DNA of 64,000 bases, taken from NCBI GenBank assembly GCA_938743325.2, contig OW568884.1, positions 186,001 to 250,000 of the forward strand. Reading direction: 5' to 3'. Positions 26,379 through 41,300 of this stretch are shown here, in pieces. The notes below the pieces were generated by a model that saw only the letters and a program-made list of their open reading frames with translations, did not search any database and was not told where the DNA came from. The position numbers and the translations under genes were made by a program. Numbering within the stretch: the stretch's first letter is position 1; each line of letters begins with the position of its first letter. The DNA comes from Pycnococcus provasolii (Eukaryota > Chlorophyta > Pseudoscourfieldiophyceae > Pseudoscourfieldiales > Pycnococcaceae).

Positions 26379-29300
26379 TTAAAGCACATCACTCTCAAGA
26401 ATGGCGCTCGTGCGCTGCGCGCCAGCCACCGGTCCACGGATCGGAGCCACCTTTGCAGATGGATCGAACAGACCCTGCACTTCGAGCACCTCCTGGTCCT
26501 CCGCGGCGGCAATCATGCGTTCCATCGCCGCGTCGCGCGCACGCTTGTAGTACAGAAGCGCCGCGGCGATCGCAAGCACGATGAATCCAGCAAGCACGCC
26601 GAGAACGATCGGAAGCGGGTCGATCTTCTCCTCGACCTGAATCGGCGGCGCCGGAGGCATCGGCGGGCTTGGCGGCGGCGGCGGGCTTGGCGGCACGGCG
26701 TCGTACGTCGTGTAATCCGTGAGCCGCGCAACCATGCACTCCGTGGCCATTCCTTCCTGGGAAGTTCCCACGGTGGTGGCGAAGTCCGTCATGAACCTCT
26801 TCTCCGCCGTGTTGTAGCCAATGCAGAACGCCTCATTCGTCTCCTCAAGTTTCGACATCCTCGTCAGCGTCACCTTCACGGGCGCATCGCTCGATGGAAC
26901 GACGGCGGCTTCCAAAAAGCCTCCCACCTGCTGCTGCCTTCGTGCCTTCGTCTCCGACGAGAACACCTTAAGGCCGGCAATCTGCGCCGTGCTGGCAAAG
27001 GCTGCGTTGGGCTTGAACCACCACTCGTACGGGTTGAACTTCGTCGGCACGAACATCTTGCCAACGAGATAAAGGTCCTCGCCAGCGTACTTTGCGGCGA
27101 TGGACGTCTCGCTCGCGCTCGCACCCGCGTTCACTCCATCGTTCTTCATTCCCTTCGGGAGTACGAAGTTTCCAATCTGGAACCCTTCGCTCTCGAGCGT
27201 TGCAGACCCCACCTTCGTTCCGTACAGAGAAAGACTCTCAGACGTTAGCGACAGCACAACACCGGTGGGAAACTTATCATCCGCGCTCGTCACACCCAAC
27301 ATGAGGCGATCGAGCATCGTTCCGTACAGCGTCGTTCCGGCGTACGAGTAATCGCTCTCCGTGAACGGCGCATTCGTGCTCTCAATCGAAATCAGCAGGT
27401 TCGCGGTCACGTCCACAAGGATTTGCGCAACGTCGTAGTCGATCTTCGTGCCAATGGCCGTGTCGAGGAAGCGCTTTGTGTCCGCACGCGCCGTGGCGTC
27501 GAGCGCCTTTGGGTTGCTCGTAATTTCCGCCACCGCGAGCGCCGACTTCATCGGGAATGTCGGGTTGAGCAGTCGCGCGACGAGCGTGGTGCTCGAAACG
27601 AGCTGACGCCTCGAAACGAAGATCTCGAATCCGCTCGCTGCTTCGACGGTGTTGAGAGCCACGGCGGCAACCTGCGCAAGGGCGACGCCCGCATCGTAGT
27701 CCTTCACATCGTTCAGGGAAACGATGTCGTTCGACACGCTCGACATCACATCCGCGACGCCACCCAAACCGTTGCCAAATCCAATGGAGGCTATGTAAGG
27801 GATCGCAATCTGCGCGAATCCCGTCGAGCCGTGGCGATTCGTCGCGCGAACGCCGTACGCCGACGCGCTCGCCGGAACCTTGAAGGAGTTGGCAGCCACA
27901 TCGCCGGCAACGGTAAGCGAGACGAAAGCACCGGCAGCGGTAAAGTAGCCAAAGTCGAGCTGAATGCCGCTGAGCGGGTCATTCACGGCAGCCTCGCCAT
28001 TAGCAGACACGAGATCTGCAGCCATGCCAAGACCATCCAAAACTTCCCTAACGACAGACCCGCTCGCGCTCGTGCCCGTCACGCTCACGGTGCCGGAGCC
28101 CGAATAAGTCGACGCCGGCGCCATGTCGCTGAGCGCGTCGACGGCGGCAACCACCTTAACGATCGGAGGCGTGTCCACCACCACGATCGTGCTGGCTGCT
28201 GACACACGCGACACGCTGCCGCGGTTGATGGTCGCCTTCAGCGTCACCTTGTACGCGCCTGGCAACAGCGCCTTTTTGTCCAAGTACAGGTCGGGAGCCT
28301 CGGGATTCTCGCCGCCCTTCACCTGTCCCTTGAGAGGTGTCAGCACCGCGGTGGAAGCCACCGCCGTCGTACCTCCAGCCGTCTTGCACTCTGGCATAAA
28401 GATGGACTGGCACATGCTGCTGCTGTCGCTGCTAGGCTCGATCGTCCACTCGTAGTCGAAAATGCCCGGAGCGCCAAACGGAAGCTCCGCTGTCACGTAA
28501 AGATTGTCGTCGTGAACCGCCTTGTGCAATCCTCCGACCAAATTGAACATCGACATGTCCGCGACGTCGACGTAGTTCACAGTCAGCTCGGCGGACGACG
28601 AGCGCCCGTCGGCAACAGTCACCGTGAGCGTGAACACGTACGTTCCGGGCGTCATCGCGAAAGCAGCCATCTCCATGGATGCGCCGCCGCTGCCATCGAA
28701 GGACTGGCCGCACGCTCCACCGGAAGGCGTGCGGCACGCGTACGCGAACGTCCACCCGTCGCTCGTGGGATTGTATCCGCGCACCGCCTCCTCGTCGTAC
28801 GACGACGACGCGTCGAGCACCAGCTTGGCGTTCACCTGCCAGTCAACCGTCGACGAGCCGGCTGCGCCATTAATGGCAGCAACCACCTTGCCCGCGAGAG
28901 GCTTGACAGTCACAACGTCCTCACTCTGCAGGTCGCCGCGGCGCGCGACAGCCTGAATGGACTTGCCGCCACGCGTCGTGGTGATCGTGCCCGCGGGCAG
29001 GTGCAGCACGGGACCCGTGCCAAGGCTGGCGCCGCTCAAAACGTCCACCCACGAGAGCGCGACGTCCGCCGACGACTCGAATTCGCCCGGGCAGTATTTC
29101 GGCTCCTCAACCACCGCACGAATGTGAAGAGGCTGCGTCGGCGCGAGCGAGATCACGTCGCGGCCGTAGACGGTAACCGTTGGCGCGAGGGTGTCCGCGA
29201 TGCTCAAGCTTGTCACAATCTCCACCGGAATGAAAGCATTCACGAAGTTGTGCCCACCAACACGAGCCGTGATGGTCGTCTTCAGGGGCACCTCGCCAAT

Positions 29301-32300
29301 ACCACTGCCCGGCTTGGCACGGAAGATGGGACCAACCTCCACGGATGCCGAGTAGCGAAGCTGTCGAATTTCCGTGGCCATTCTTGGGTCATCGTCGAAG
29401 CTCCAGAAGTGCGTGAGCGAACGCCCGAGAGTACCGAACGTCTGCGCGGCGGAAAGCACCATGTCTGAGCACTTGCCAACGACGCTAGGTGTCTGCAGGT
29501 TACCCTGAGGAATCACGGGGTACACGGGAGTGGCAATCTGAGCACGCTTGCCATCCACAAACACGAGGTCGTCGCCGGGCACCAGCGTGGCGAACGGCCC
29601 GGGCGTGATGGTCACGGCGGTACCCTCCGACGTGCACGTTGGCGACGTGCCAAGCTTCGAGATCGTCTCCGATGCAAGCAGGCTGGGGCACGATGCGTCC
29701 GCCGCAGGTGCCGACTTCATCGACACCGCGATCGCCTGTCCATCCTCCTCGAAACGGGCGTTCGTGACAGACGAGTCGGCAGACGGAACGACGATACTGA
29801 GCACTTCGGTCGACGAAATGTACGTCGCGCCGTCGCCATCCTTGCAGAACACTTCCACGCGCATCGCGTCCGCGTAGTCGCTCTCGGTGATCGACTGCCT
29901 CACGTAGCGGAGACGCGACATCTTCTCGTTCATCGCGTAGTCCGTGTCCGTGATCGTGACAGACTTCACAAGACCAATCTGCTCCGCAAGGAGCTGGACG
30001 TCCGTGCCACCCTTGAAGAATTGCGACGATGCCGCCTGAGCCTTGTCCGCATCCAGAGTCAGGAAACCAACATCCACGGACATCGTGATCGTGTTCTCCG
30101 CCACGGAAGACTCGAAGCGATCGGGATCTGTAGCCATCAAGGTGGTGATTCGCTCAACCGTCTCGTAGATCGTTTGCACGCCACCCTCCGTTAGCGTTAC
30201 CGAGGGGCAGTCCTCCACCGGAATCACGTTGAACGTGACGGTCGCCGTGTTGGATGTCAAGCCCTCCGGATCGTTGACCACGTACGTGAACTCGTCGGCA
30301 CCGTTGAAGTCCTTTGACGGCTTGTAGGTGATCGTGACCTTTCCCGTGTCCACGTTCGAGTAGATGATGTACTTCCCATCAATCGTGAATGCGTAATCCG
30401 ACTCCAGCGTTCCAAACATAGGCCCGGTGATCGCCGCGGTGATGAACGACCCCTGCGGATCGAAAGCATCCAAATCAAACGTCACGGAATCGTCCTCGTA
30501 CAGCTCGAGGGTCATGTCATTCGCCGTCGGCGCGGTGTTCGCGCCGATGACCGACACGGGAAGGCTGTACGGCTTCGAGTAGCTGTGACCGTTGCTCACG
30601 ATGTACGTCACGGCGGTAAGCGGACGCTGCACCGTGGCCGTGGAGTCGGGCACGAACATCAGCTTGGGCAGCTGCGCACCGCCCATCGACGACGGAGCAA
30701 ACTGGAGCACGCCATCGGGCGTTGCCGGGTCGAACAAATCCTTGGGCGTCACGCAGTCGTCGTCCGTCGTGTACAGCTTGCCGCCATCCGGCACGCCGAC
30801 AATGTAAAACTCAATCACGTTGTGATCCTGCGAGGCGCCAAACAGCGGCACGCAGATCGACTCCACGCCAGCCACGGCACGTGTGACGGGCACGGTGGAG
30901 ATGATCCAGCCGTCGTCCTTTCCACCCGTGAGAGTCACGCCGCCGATGTCGTCGGTTGCCGACCCTCCAAAAGCGCTGTTGAATCGATAGTGCGCGACGA
31001 GACCCTCGCGATCAGAGCGACTCTTCTCGTTGATCACCCTGCTGGGATAATCATCCTGCGACGCAATGTATCTCGTGAGAGTCACCACGGGGGTGACAGC
31101 CGTGCTGTAGAGGAACAGCTCGTCCATGCTTCCCACGAATTTCGAATCCGTGTACACGGAGTTGCCGCTGCCGCCGACAACAAGCTCGGATCCAGAGGAC
31201 GGCATGGCGGGAAGCAGCGACGCCGTGGCTGTTGAAGAGGTCAGCAATTCGCCGTCGACAAACAGGTTGAGTGTGCCGTCGCCGTTGAACGTCAGCGCGA
31301 TTTGGTGCCAGGCGCCGTCGGCGATTTCCATATTGCTCGTGGCGGTGACGGACGATCCGGCAACCCTTCCATAGGCGGTCGCCTCGAGCTTGGATTCGGA
31401 GTTCAGGCCAACGGCGAACACGGACTTGATGCCCATGATGCCCATGTTTTTCGCCGCCTCCGCGCTGGAGGAGGGCACGTTCACCCACACCGTCGCCGTG
31501 TACGTCGCGTTGAACGCGATCGACTGCGCGGGAGCCGACGTCATCTCGAACGTGCCGTCAAAGTTGAGCGCGAACCCATTCTCTCCCGCCACGGGCATGA
31601 ATACCTGCACGGTCCCGGATGCGAGCTCGTCGAACGAGCGGTAGTACACGAGAGACTCGGGATGAGGCTCCGGAGCGTAAGCTTCCTCCATGAGCTTGCG
31701 GATTTCGTCCACCTCCTGTGGATAGCTGTACACGCGCAGTTCGTCGATGTCGCCCTGGAAGTACGATCCACCAACCTCCACGGAGCCGTCAGGCTTGATG
31801 CGAAGCATACGATTCACGACATTCCTGGCCGTGCCGATGGTCACCTCCGACGGGTCACTGGCGTTGTAGCCGGGAGCCATAACCTCGGTACCCTTGAAGA
31901 TGCCCTGCGGTAGAGCAAGTCGCCCGTCCACGAAGAGCTTCTTCACCGATCCGTCGTACGTCGCCGCAACGTGGTGCCACATGGTGTCCATCACGTCACG
32001 CGGCGGGGTGCCCTTTTTCGTGAGCACGCTATTCGCGAGCGACATCGACTCGGGGTAAGCGGTGGGCACGACAAACTCGGGGTAACGCACGGCGTTGTTG
32101 GGGAGCACACCCTCCTGATACGGCGTCGACTGCAGGCTGCGACGCTGCTGCGACGCTGTTGCCTTGGTCTGCGATCGCATCCAGAACGAAACGGTGTACG
32201 ACTCCCCCATTTTCGAAATCACGTCCGCCGCGTCGACAATCACGTCAGACGAGTCGGCGATGACCACCGCCTTGTTGATGGTAACCTTCACCGCCGTAGT

Positions 32301-35300
32301 GTACGACGCATCGGACATCACCACGCCGTCGTACGCGAACATCTCGACGGTGTCGAGAGGATCTCCTCCCATGTTCAGGATGGGCACCATGAGGAGGTAC
32401 TCGCCGCTGTACACGACCATTCCTCCTTCTTCGATGCGAAGCGGAAGGCTGTCAAGCTTGTTGCCCTTCGCATCGGACGGGTAGAGCTGAACGTACCGAG
32501 GCATCTGCTTGAAGGCGATGGACGCGTTCGCCGTCTCGAACGCCTTGGCGACGAAGCGAACAACCACCTCCTCGTTTTGGTACATCGACACCGTCTTCGG
32601 CACGTGCTCGACAACCGGCTTGTCGTAGACGCTGATCACGGTAATGTCAACGACGCTCTCGCGCGACGTCTTGCCGTTCTTGCTGTCGTACGCGACGTAC
32701 TCGATCGTGTTGGCGGCGGCGGCGCCCATCACCGGCTTGTACTCGGCGTCGCCAGGCTTGTACTCACCCACGTTGTACGTGTTCAGCGTGGGAACGTACA
32801 TGACGAGATTCTGCGAGTGCGTAGGGGCGGTGTAGCCCTTGACAATCTCCACGCCGCGAGACAGGTCGTCGTTCACCTGGTAAAGCTTTCCGCTGTCGGG
32901 CAGCTTCGTGACGAGAGGCTTCACGTCGCTTGCGGCGAGCGTCGCATCGTAGCTGATCGCCCCGGCGGCGAGCTGGTACAGCACGGGCTCGTCCTCGAGC
33001 GTCACAATGCCACCGCTCAGCGGCGCTGAGGAGGCGACGAAGTACGGCCCGCGCATCTGCTCGGATTGGATGGGGCGCACGAACTGCGCAACGACGCCGG
33101 TGCCAGAGACGTAGGACACGGTTCCGGTGCGCGACGAGGGGTCGTTGAATGGCATGTACAGCGCGGTTGCCGCGGCGGTGGAGTCAACCGGCGAGGTGGT
33201 TCCACCAACCATGCGGCTGTGCTCGGACGCTCCGACGCGAATCGCGACGGAGTCAATCATGCCAAAGAACCTGTTGCCAATCGTCACGTCGCCGCTGAGG
33301 CTGAACATGCCATCCATCGGCTCAACGCGCGAGGCAACCTCCACGCCATCCACGCGAACTCGCGCGGTGGTCAGGTCGTAGCTCGCCTCGAAGAAATGCC
33401 AAAGAGCGTCGTTGTACACGTGGGAGTCGGAGTTGGAGACGGTGAAGTCGAGGTTGCCCATCTTCACGTGGAACGTGCATCCGAACACGCGATCGAGGCG
33501 AAGCGTGAACTTGTCAGTCGAGACGATCTTCGCCGAGCCCGTCAGTCCACCTGGCGCCTTCACCCACGCCTCCACGGTGAAGCCCGCGTCCGTCTCAGCG
33601 ATGGACACGTCGGGCACGACCGCGTGGCCGTATCCGTCGAAGAGCAGGGCGAACCCAGCCTCGCCGCCGTGCGGGATGTGCGTCGCGTTCGCGTCGCGCA
33701 CGTCGCCAGAAAGCTTGACGATGCGGTCGTACATCAGGTCGCGTCCGCCGTCGGCGACACCCGATCCTACCTCGGACGTGTACTGAAGAATCTTGTAGCC
33801 AAAGTACGTGTCAAGCGACTCGGGGTAGGGGTAGTTCGGCACGGGTCCGAGCTCCGTGGGCACGTACATCACGCTCTTCGGCGACACCACCACCTGACCT
33901 GAGGTGAGCATCACCTTGTCGCCGGTGGGAGTCAGCTCGTACAGCATGCCGAACGCGGGCAGGGAGGTGATCTTGTACTCGAGCACGTCGCCGTCAAGGT
34001 CGGACACCGTGATGTCGATCGACACCGGCGCGTACGTGCTGTACTTCACCTCGAGAGGCACCATCGTCGGGTGCGCGTTTCGGCAGTACAGGCACTGCCG
34101 CACCGCGACGTGCGCAGCCGCCTCCGGTGAGTACACGCCGAACTTCGTGTCGAACACGGCGTAGCCGAGCGTCGTGAAGAGGTACGGCGCCTGCTCGGAC
34201 GTCGTCTCGTTCGCCGGCGTGTAGAAGATCGACCACATGTAGTTGGTCACCGTGGGAACGTGCTCGATCGGGCTGCCCCAGTCCGGAACCGGCTCGCCGT
34301 CAGGTCCAGCCATCGTCTGGTACAGCTTGCCCGTCGACGGCAGCGACGTCACGAGGATCGGATGCTCGTCGGTGAAGAGCTGAGAGTCCTCCGACTGCAG
34401 GCGCACAACCACGCCCGTGTCGCGGTTCGTCACGAAAGGCTCGGGAATCAGCGGCGCCGTGGAGCGAACGAAGTGCACCTCCGCCTTGTCAGCAAGCGCA
34501 CACGTCGTCGTGGTGGAGGCGGTGGCATTGACACCGCTCAGCGGAACGTGGATCGTACGTGGATAGTTTGTGCCGTCGAACGAGTCGGCGTTAAACGTTA
34601 GCAGGAGAGCGAGGGGAAGGTCCGTTTCACGCGGGTTGATCGCCATGTTCAGCACGCCGGAGATATCGGCGTCCGTCAGGGCGCGCTTCACAAACACGAG
34701 CTGCTCCATCGTTCCGGCGAAGCCCTTGCCAACCTCGAACTTCTCGAAGAAGGCGAATTGCTTGATCGTCGCCTCGTCCACGGTCGTCGACTTGACGCGC
34801 GCGCCGTCGACGTAGAAGTCGAGCGATCGATCGGACGCAAATACGAGCGTCGCCTGATGCCAGAGGCCGTCGTTAAACGCCTTGCCAGACGCAGCCTCGT
34901 TCGTGACAACCTTGCCAGACGTGACGAAGGCGGAGAGTCCGAAGCGCTTCTCCCATCCGATGGCAAACGGGCCAAATGTCACGAGCGTCGATCCAGCCAC
35001 GGTGTCGATGGGCTGCATCGTCTTGAACCACACGGACGCGGTGAACGGCGAATCCGACGGAACGATCGTGCCGTCGGGCAGAGTGCACGTGAGAGGCGCC
35101 ACGCTCGTGAACGACGACGGCAGGTGCATGGCATTGCCGTTGCCGCCCGCGACGGGGCGCATCGTCGACTCGTCGAACGAAAGGTCGATAATCGACTCCT
35201 CTGAGGGAAGCTTGCCATCCGACGCGCGAACTCCAACGATGAGCGTGGTTGCCGAGCCAACGAGGTACACCTCATCGGCGACGTACGCAATCGCGGGGCG

Positions 35301-38300
35301 AGGCAGCACGGCACCCGCACCGAGCACCGGCTTGCCAAGCGATCCGTCCGCCTCAACCTCGTACACCGTGCCGTACATGGGAAGCGTGGTGATGTGGTAC
35401 GACAGCTCGTCGCCATCCACGTCAGAGGCTCCGAAGAACACCTTCGTCACCAACCCTGGCGCGGCGGCGGCAGATCGGTGCAGCATGTCCATCGAAGGTG
35501 GGTGGTTGGGGTGCGTCACCACGACCTCAACCACCGCATCCTCGCCAGCCTTCTCCTCAGAATTCATCATCGCGTACGAGAACCTCACCGTGTGAACCTT
35601 CGACGCCTCGGCGGTCGGGTGGTACCTCACTTCAAGATCCATTGTCTCCAGGGTTCCGACTTCGTAGGGCACGTAGTTGACCACCGCATCACCCACAGTC
35701 AGCGTTCCTGACGTGGGCAGTGCCGTGATGTAGCATTTCACTCTCGACTCACCCACAATTGGTTGGAACCAGCTTGCACCGCGCATCGTACCCAAACTTC
35801 CCGCGAGCGGAATGTCGATTGGCTCGAGCTCGTGCGTCGAGTACTGGCGCATGTACACCGGGCACGTGCTCGATACGATCTCAACTCCGCTCGTGCTGCT
35901 GATGCTCTTTGCATAAAGAGTCGCATCACCTTGTGCTGCCGACGAATCGAACTTCAAAGACTCGTCGGATTCCTCCATCCCATGACTGTTGAAGGTGTAG
36001 TACGCAAAGAGATTCGACTCGGTCCCTGACAGCACGAGACCCTGCGAAGACGTGATATCCACCTCCTTGAGTGGAGCGCTGTATATCTTCAGCTCGTCCA
36101 CGAGGCCGACGTACGTGTGCGCAGTCTTCCCGTTTGCCGATTCCTCGCCGACGTACAGCTGCGTTCCCGATCCCGCGTTGATCGATCCAAATGCTGCGGC
36201 ACCCTGAGTAAAGCTTGACGTGGCCATTTGCGCCGTATCGACGAAGAGAGACGCGGTGGCTGACGAGGAGTCGAACGTCGCGGTGATTTGGTGCCATGCG
36301 CCGTCATTTAACGACGCGCACGGGGTCGACAGGCCGCAGCTCGCCTTCACGGTGGCAAAGCCGGTGGTTGGGGGAGCCGATCCACTCGACACCGTCGTTG
36401 ACTCCGAGCCCATCACGACAAACTCGATTCCGTCCACCGCCGAGTCGGCGAAGCGTAGAACGTACGACCCGGGCTTCGACACGAGAACGGCGCCCGAGGG
36501 ACTTGCCAATGTCGTGCGAATGTAAAGGTCGATCGTAATTCCCGATGTCAATGTCATATTTGCAACGTTCGACACCAGGTGACTTCCGTGGTCCAGCTTC
36601 GCAGCGAATCCAGCCAGGTGAGAAACACCAAGAGCGCGTGGGGCAACCTTCGTGGAGGGCACGACGTTGATCGTTGCACTCTGCACCTTTGAGTACAGTC
36701 CAGAGCTATCACGCGCAACGATGCTGAGCACGGTCTGATATCCCCTCGGGCCGATATCGAACGGGAACAGAGACTTGATTGTCTCCGGGCAGCCAACCTG
36801 CATGATAGAGTCCCCATTCAATTTGCCCCATTCAAATTGTTCAATTTTCTTATCGATATCGGCGCACTTCGCAGGGGAAGTCGGATTTTGCGTTTTCCAA
36901 ACGGCTAACATGTCATCCTTGTCAGCGAAGAAACGGTCGCAGGTTCCACAAGTCACGGGGCACAGGCCTGAGACGAGCGGGCCGAAATCGCCCTTGCAGA
37001 AGTTCCTAGGACTTTGAGGTCCTAGATTGGCGCATGGCGCACCGAAGATAAACCTCGTCTGCGAATAGTCCTGACAATACGGCTCCGATCGGTCTGCGTC
37101 AGGCACGTAGCGAATCGTGGACGTAAGTGTGCGCGTGGACCCGAGAGAATCCGTGCCCGTGGTACGCATCGCAAGCGGCGTGTCGAGGTCCGTCACCTCC
37201 GTGCCATTCTCGAAGAAGACGCGGCCGTACGAGGGGAAGCTTGCAAGGTACACCTCGAGCGTTTCTCCCGCATCAACGTCAGACGCCGAGAAGGTGAAGA
37301 AACCAGTGGCAACGTTTTCCACCGTCATGTCGGAGACGTCGTCAAGAACGGGAACGTCGTTCTGGGCAAGCACGTCGAGCACGACGCGCTGAACGTTAGA
37401 GCGACGCATCGTCGTCTTGTGCGCGCAGTCGTACGCGAATCCCATCTCGGCTGAAACATCCGCGTCTGGAACAAATGTGACCGAGGTTCCCTTGAGCAGG
37501 AACGGAACGTTCTGAATCTTCACGCCCGTCGTCGCGTCGACAAGGTAGCCGTGCTCCGGAAGCTCGACAATCTCGAAGTGCACGTCGCCCGCTGGCAATC
37601 CAATGAGGGAGACGGTCGCCGACCGATCCTCGTATGCCGTGACGAAGTAGTCGGAGAGAGGGGCGCTCGACTCCGTGACAATCACGGCGGAAGCGTCGAT
37701 TCCCATCAAACCCATCAACCCATCAAACGCGTCGAACGATTCGCGGAGGAGCAGTCCCGGCGCCAATTCGGGGACGATCGATGCCGCGTGGATCGCGCGG
37801 CACGCGCCGTCGCACGCCGCCGAATCGTACACGCGAAGCTCATCGACGTACGCCGTGAGGCTGTGGCCGCTTCCAGCGCCGAACACCACGCTTCCGGGGA
37901 AAGAAATCTCACCCGATACCGAGGCGCTTGCCGACATGACAGTTCCAGACTGCTGGAACTCATCAATAATCAGCTCGCCGATGGAGGTGACGGTCAGCTC
38001 ATGCCAGGCACCGTCGTTTAGCAGGTACATGACAGTCGCCTTCGCGCCACCCGCGAATTCCACCTTGGTGCCAACGCGAGAGAAGGATACCTTGAAAATC
38101 ATGGCACCGCTCGCGTCGTAGGCTGACACGATGTCAGTGTACGACTGCGTTGGCATGCTAGAACGGAACCAGAAGGTCATGGCGTACGACGCCGGTGGCG
38201 CAGTCACGTTGAGCGCAACGGGAACCTCGCCTCCGTCGGCGAACTGGATAGCTCTGCCAGCGGCACCAGCCACAGGCAGGACGCCGGACTTGTCCTCGAC

Positions 38301-41300
38301 GATTGTCAACGAAATCTCAGCCTCGCGAGATGCTGTGTAGGCATCCATCGCCTTCACGCTGAACGCATCTCCGCCAACCTTGTTGTAGCCAGAGACGTAC
38401 ACGATCTTGCTTGAGGTGAGAATCGTGTCGCTGGTGGGAATCTTCTCGCCAACCACGCCGGCAGGCGAGTAGTAGTGCAGGTGTCCCGTCTCGGGCAGCG
38501 TGGAAATGTAGAACGTGTGGTCCGTCTCGCCATCGGCGTCCGTCACCATCTCCGCGAGGTCAACAACCACCGGCGTGTTCGTGGCCACCGTCATCGATTT
38601 GGGCGTCACAATCGGCACGTCGTTCACCGGTTTCACGTTCAGAGCGATCACCGCCTCCGCCGACTCGGAGTACCCGTCGTTTGCCACGTAGCTGAAAGTG
38701 ACCACGCCGTTGAAGTCCTTGGGCGGGTGGTAAACAACAGTATTCATGTTCATGGGAATTTCGTAGGGCACCGAATCGATCACCGACGAGCCGAGGATGG
38801 CCGGGACGGTCAGATACCCTGTCGCCGGAAGGCTCACAAGAGTCGTCACCAGGCGGTCGCCGTCGCCGTCGCTCGACATGAGCTCGACCGCGATTGACAT
38901 CTCCTCAGGAGTCGTCAGCTGGGGCACGCCGACGGGGCAGCTGCTCACGAAGTACCGCTGATCGATGCTCGGCGTTTCAGCCGTGGCAAGCGTCACAGCG
39001 TCCACCGGCGCGTGGCCGGTCGCAGCGTTGTTAAACGGAAAGAAGGCAGCCATCGTCGACGGGAACGGCGATCCATATCCGTCCGTTCGCGCGGCGGTGA
39101 AATCAGACACGACGCCCGCGTGCACGGCGACGTTGTCAACCTCGCCGGCAAAGCCGTCGAAGCCCACGACGAGATCATCTCTTGGAGTCACGTACGTGCC
39201 CATTCCGGTCGTCACCACCTTGCCATCCACGTACATGGTCATCACGTAGTGGCCTGGATTCAGAGCGGGGAAGTTCACAATGCTCGGCACGTACTCGACG
39301 GAGATCGCCGCGTGATGCCAGACGCCATCATTCAGCGTGTCGAACCCGTTTAGCGACCCCGACGAAATGTGCCCTTCGCCAATGGCAGCCGTGAGACCCG
39401 AAGCCTTGTCCACGTAAACGCGCAGGCCAGAGAAGCGAATCAGGCCCGCCATGACGCTTTCGGAGTGGCCGGTGCGGAACCAAAGCTCCACCGTGTACGA
39501 GGGCATGTCACCGCCGAGCTTGCACAGCCCAAAGGTTGCGGGGCACGCAATCGCGGCAAGAGGATCGTTTGACATCTTAGCCGTGTCAAGCCAGTCGCGG
39601 CATGTGGCGTCAGCTCCGCCAGCCTTCGTCGCGATCACCGATGCAAATTCAGGCGAGTCCTGCCCAAACACGGTATCGCACGTGTTCGCAATCGCATCGC
39701 AAGACAGTGGGCAAAGAGCGCGCAGCGTTGCGTCCGACTCGCACTTGCTCGGGTCTTCGGCAACCTTCGGCGCGCACTTCGCGCCAAGCTCAGCAACAGC
39801 TGATTCGTCAAAGTCCGCGCACGCGCCGCACGTGGAGACACCTGCCATCTTGTAGTGCATACCAACGCCGTCGCCAGTCGTCTTCAACGCATAACCCGCA
39901 GATCCCACGGCACCGTATCCTGGCACAAGTGGCGCGGTGACGTAATCCGCCTTCGCACGGCCGGCGGTGGTGGGCACGTGCGTCTTGACGATTCGAGGCA
40001 TGTCTGTCTTGAGCGTTGCGAATACCTGCTGACCTGCATACACCTCATCCGTAAACACAGCGTGCGCATCTGCACGCGTGGTTTCGTGATGCGATTTAAC
40101 CGTGTTCGACCAAACATCACGCGACTGCAACGTCGCTGGGCATGCGATGAGCATGATACCGTCCACTTCATAGGCGGTGTCGACAGTCTCAGCGCACGTC
40201 TTGGGGAACTGGGGATTAAACAAGCGCCAGAAATCAATCATGTCTTGCTTGTCATTGAGCCAGTTGGCACAATTCGAGCACGCGACGGGGCACACCCCTC
40301 GGGTCCATGCACTGCTGCAGCTAAACGTCCCGCTGCCAGCTGCCAACTGATCGCACGATGCACCAAGCATTTGATTTGTATACAGATTCATGTCCTGGCA
40401 GTTGTGCGTGGACATGAATGTCTCGTCAAATGAAAGATAAGCCTCGACAGAGCTTCGAAGTTCTGGCGTCACGTCTGTGGGCACACGGGCACCCATGTTC
40501 TCAACCACCTCGTGATGCTGCAGGGCACGCGAGTAAATCACGACGTTGTCAAGCAGACCGGGGAAAGTGGTATTTGACGAAGCGTCGCCGCCAATGTACA
40601 GCACGTCCATTCCAAATCGATGCGGGTTAGGTGCCGCGTTGGTCGTCAGCGTTGCCGCGGTGGCAACCATCAGACCATCCACGAAGATGTGCTTACCCGC
40701 GTTCATCGACATTCCAGACTCCACCGACTGAGACAGAACGAAAGCAATGTGATGCCAGCGATCGTTCGTCAGAGAGAAACCGTCGGGTGCGACGGAGTAG
40801 AGCTCGATTGGCCACTGAAGCGAGGTGAGGTAGCGGTCCGCATCCGTTTTGGCAGCCATCGCAAGCTTGGATGACACGCCGTCCACGAGTGTGAACACCG
40901 TCGTGCTAAGATCGCTAGTCGTTGCCGCGTCAAGCTTCACCCAGGCGGACACGGTAAAGTCGCCGGACAAGTCGGCCCGCTCAAACGCAATAAACTTCAC
41001 AGCCGCGCCGTTCATGCGGTTCAGATCCAAGGCGCTGTTGCCGTCAATGCTCACGTCCACCGTCTGGATCTCGGACTGCATTTCGCCGTCAGTCACGGCG
41101 AACCCGAGCGTGTCGAACGGCATGCCGTGAACGTTGAGAGGCGGATCGTACTTCATCTCGTAAGGGGCGGGGATCACCTCGCCAGGGCTCGTGAGCTCAA
41201 CGCCATTTGCGTACAGCGTTCCGTGCAGCGGAAGCGCCGTGACAATGTACGTGAGTTCTTTCGATTCCACGGTCGACCCAAGGCCAGCCAAGCTGAACTT

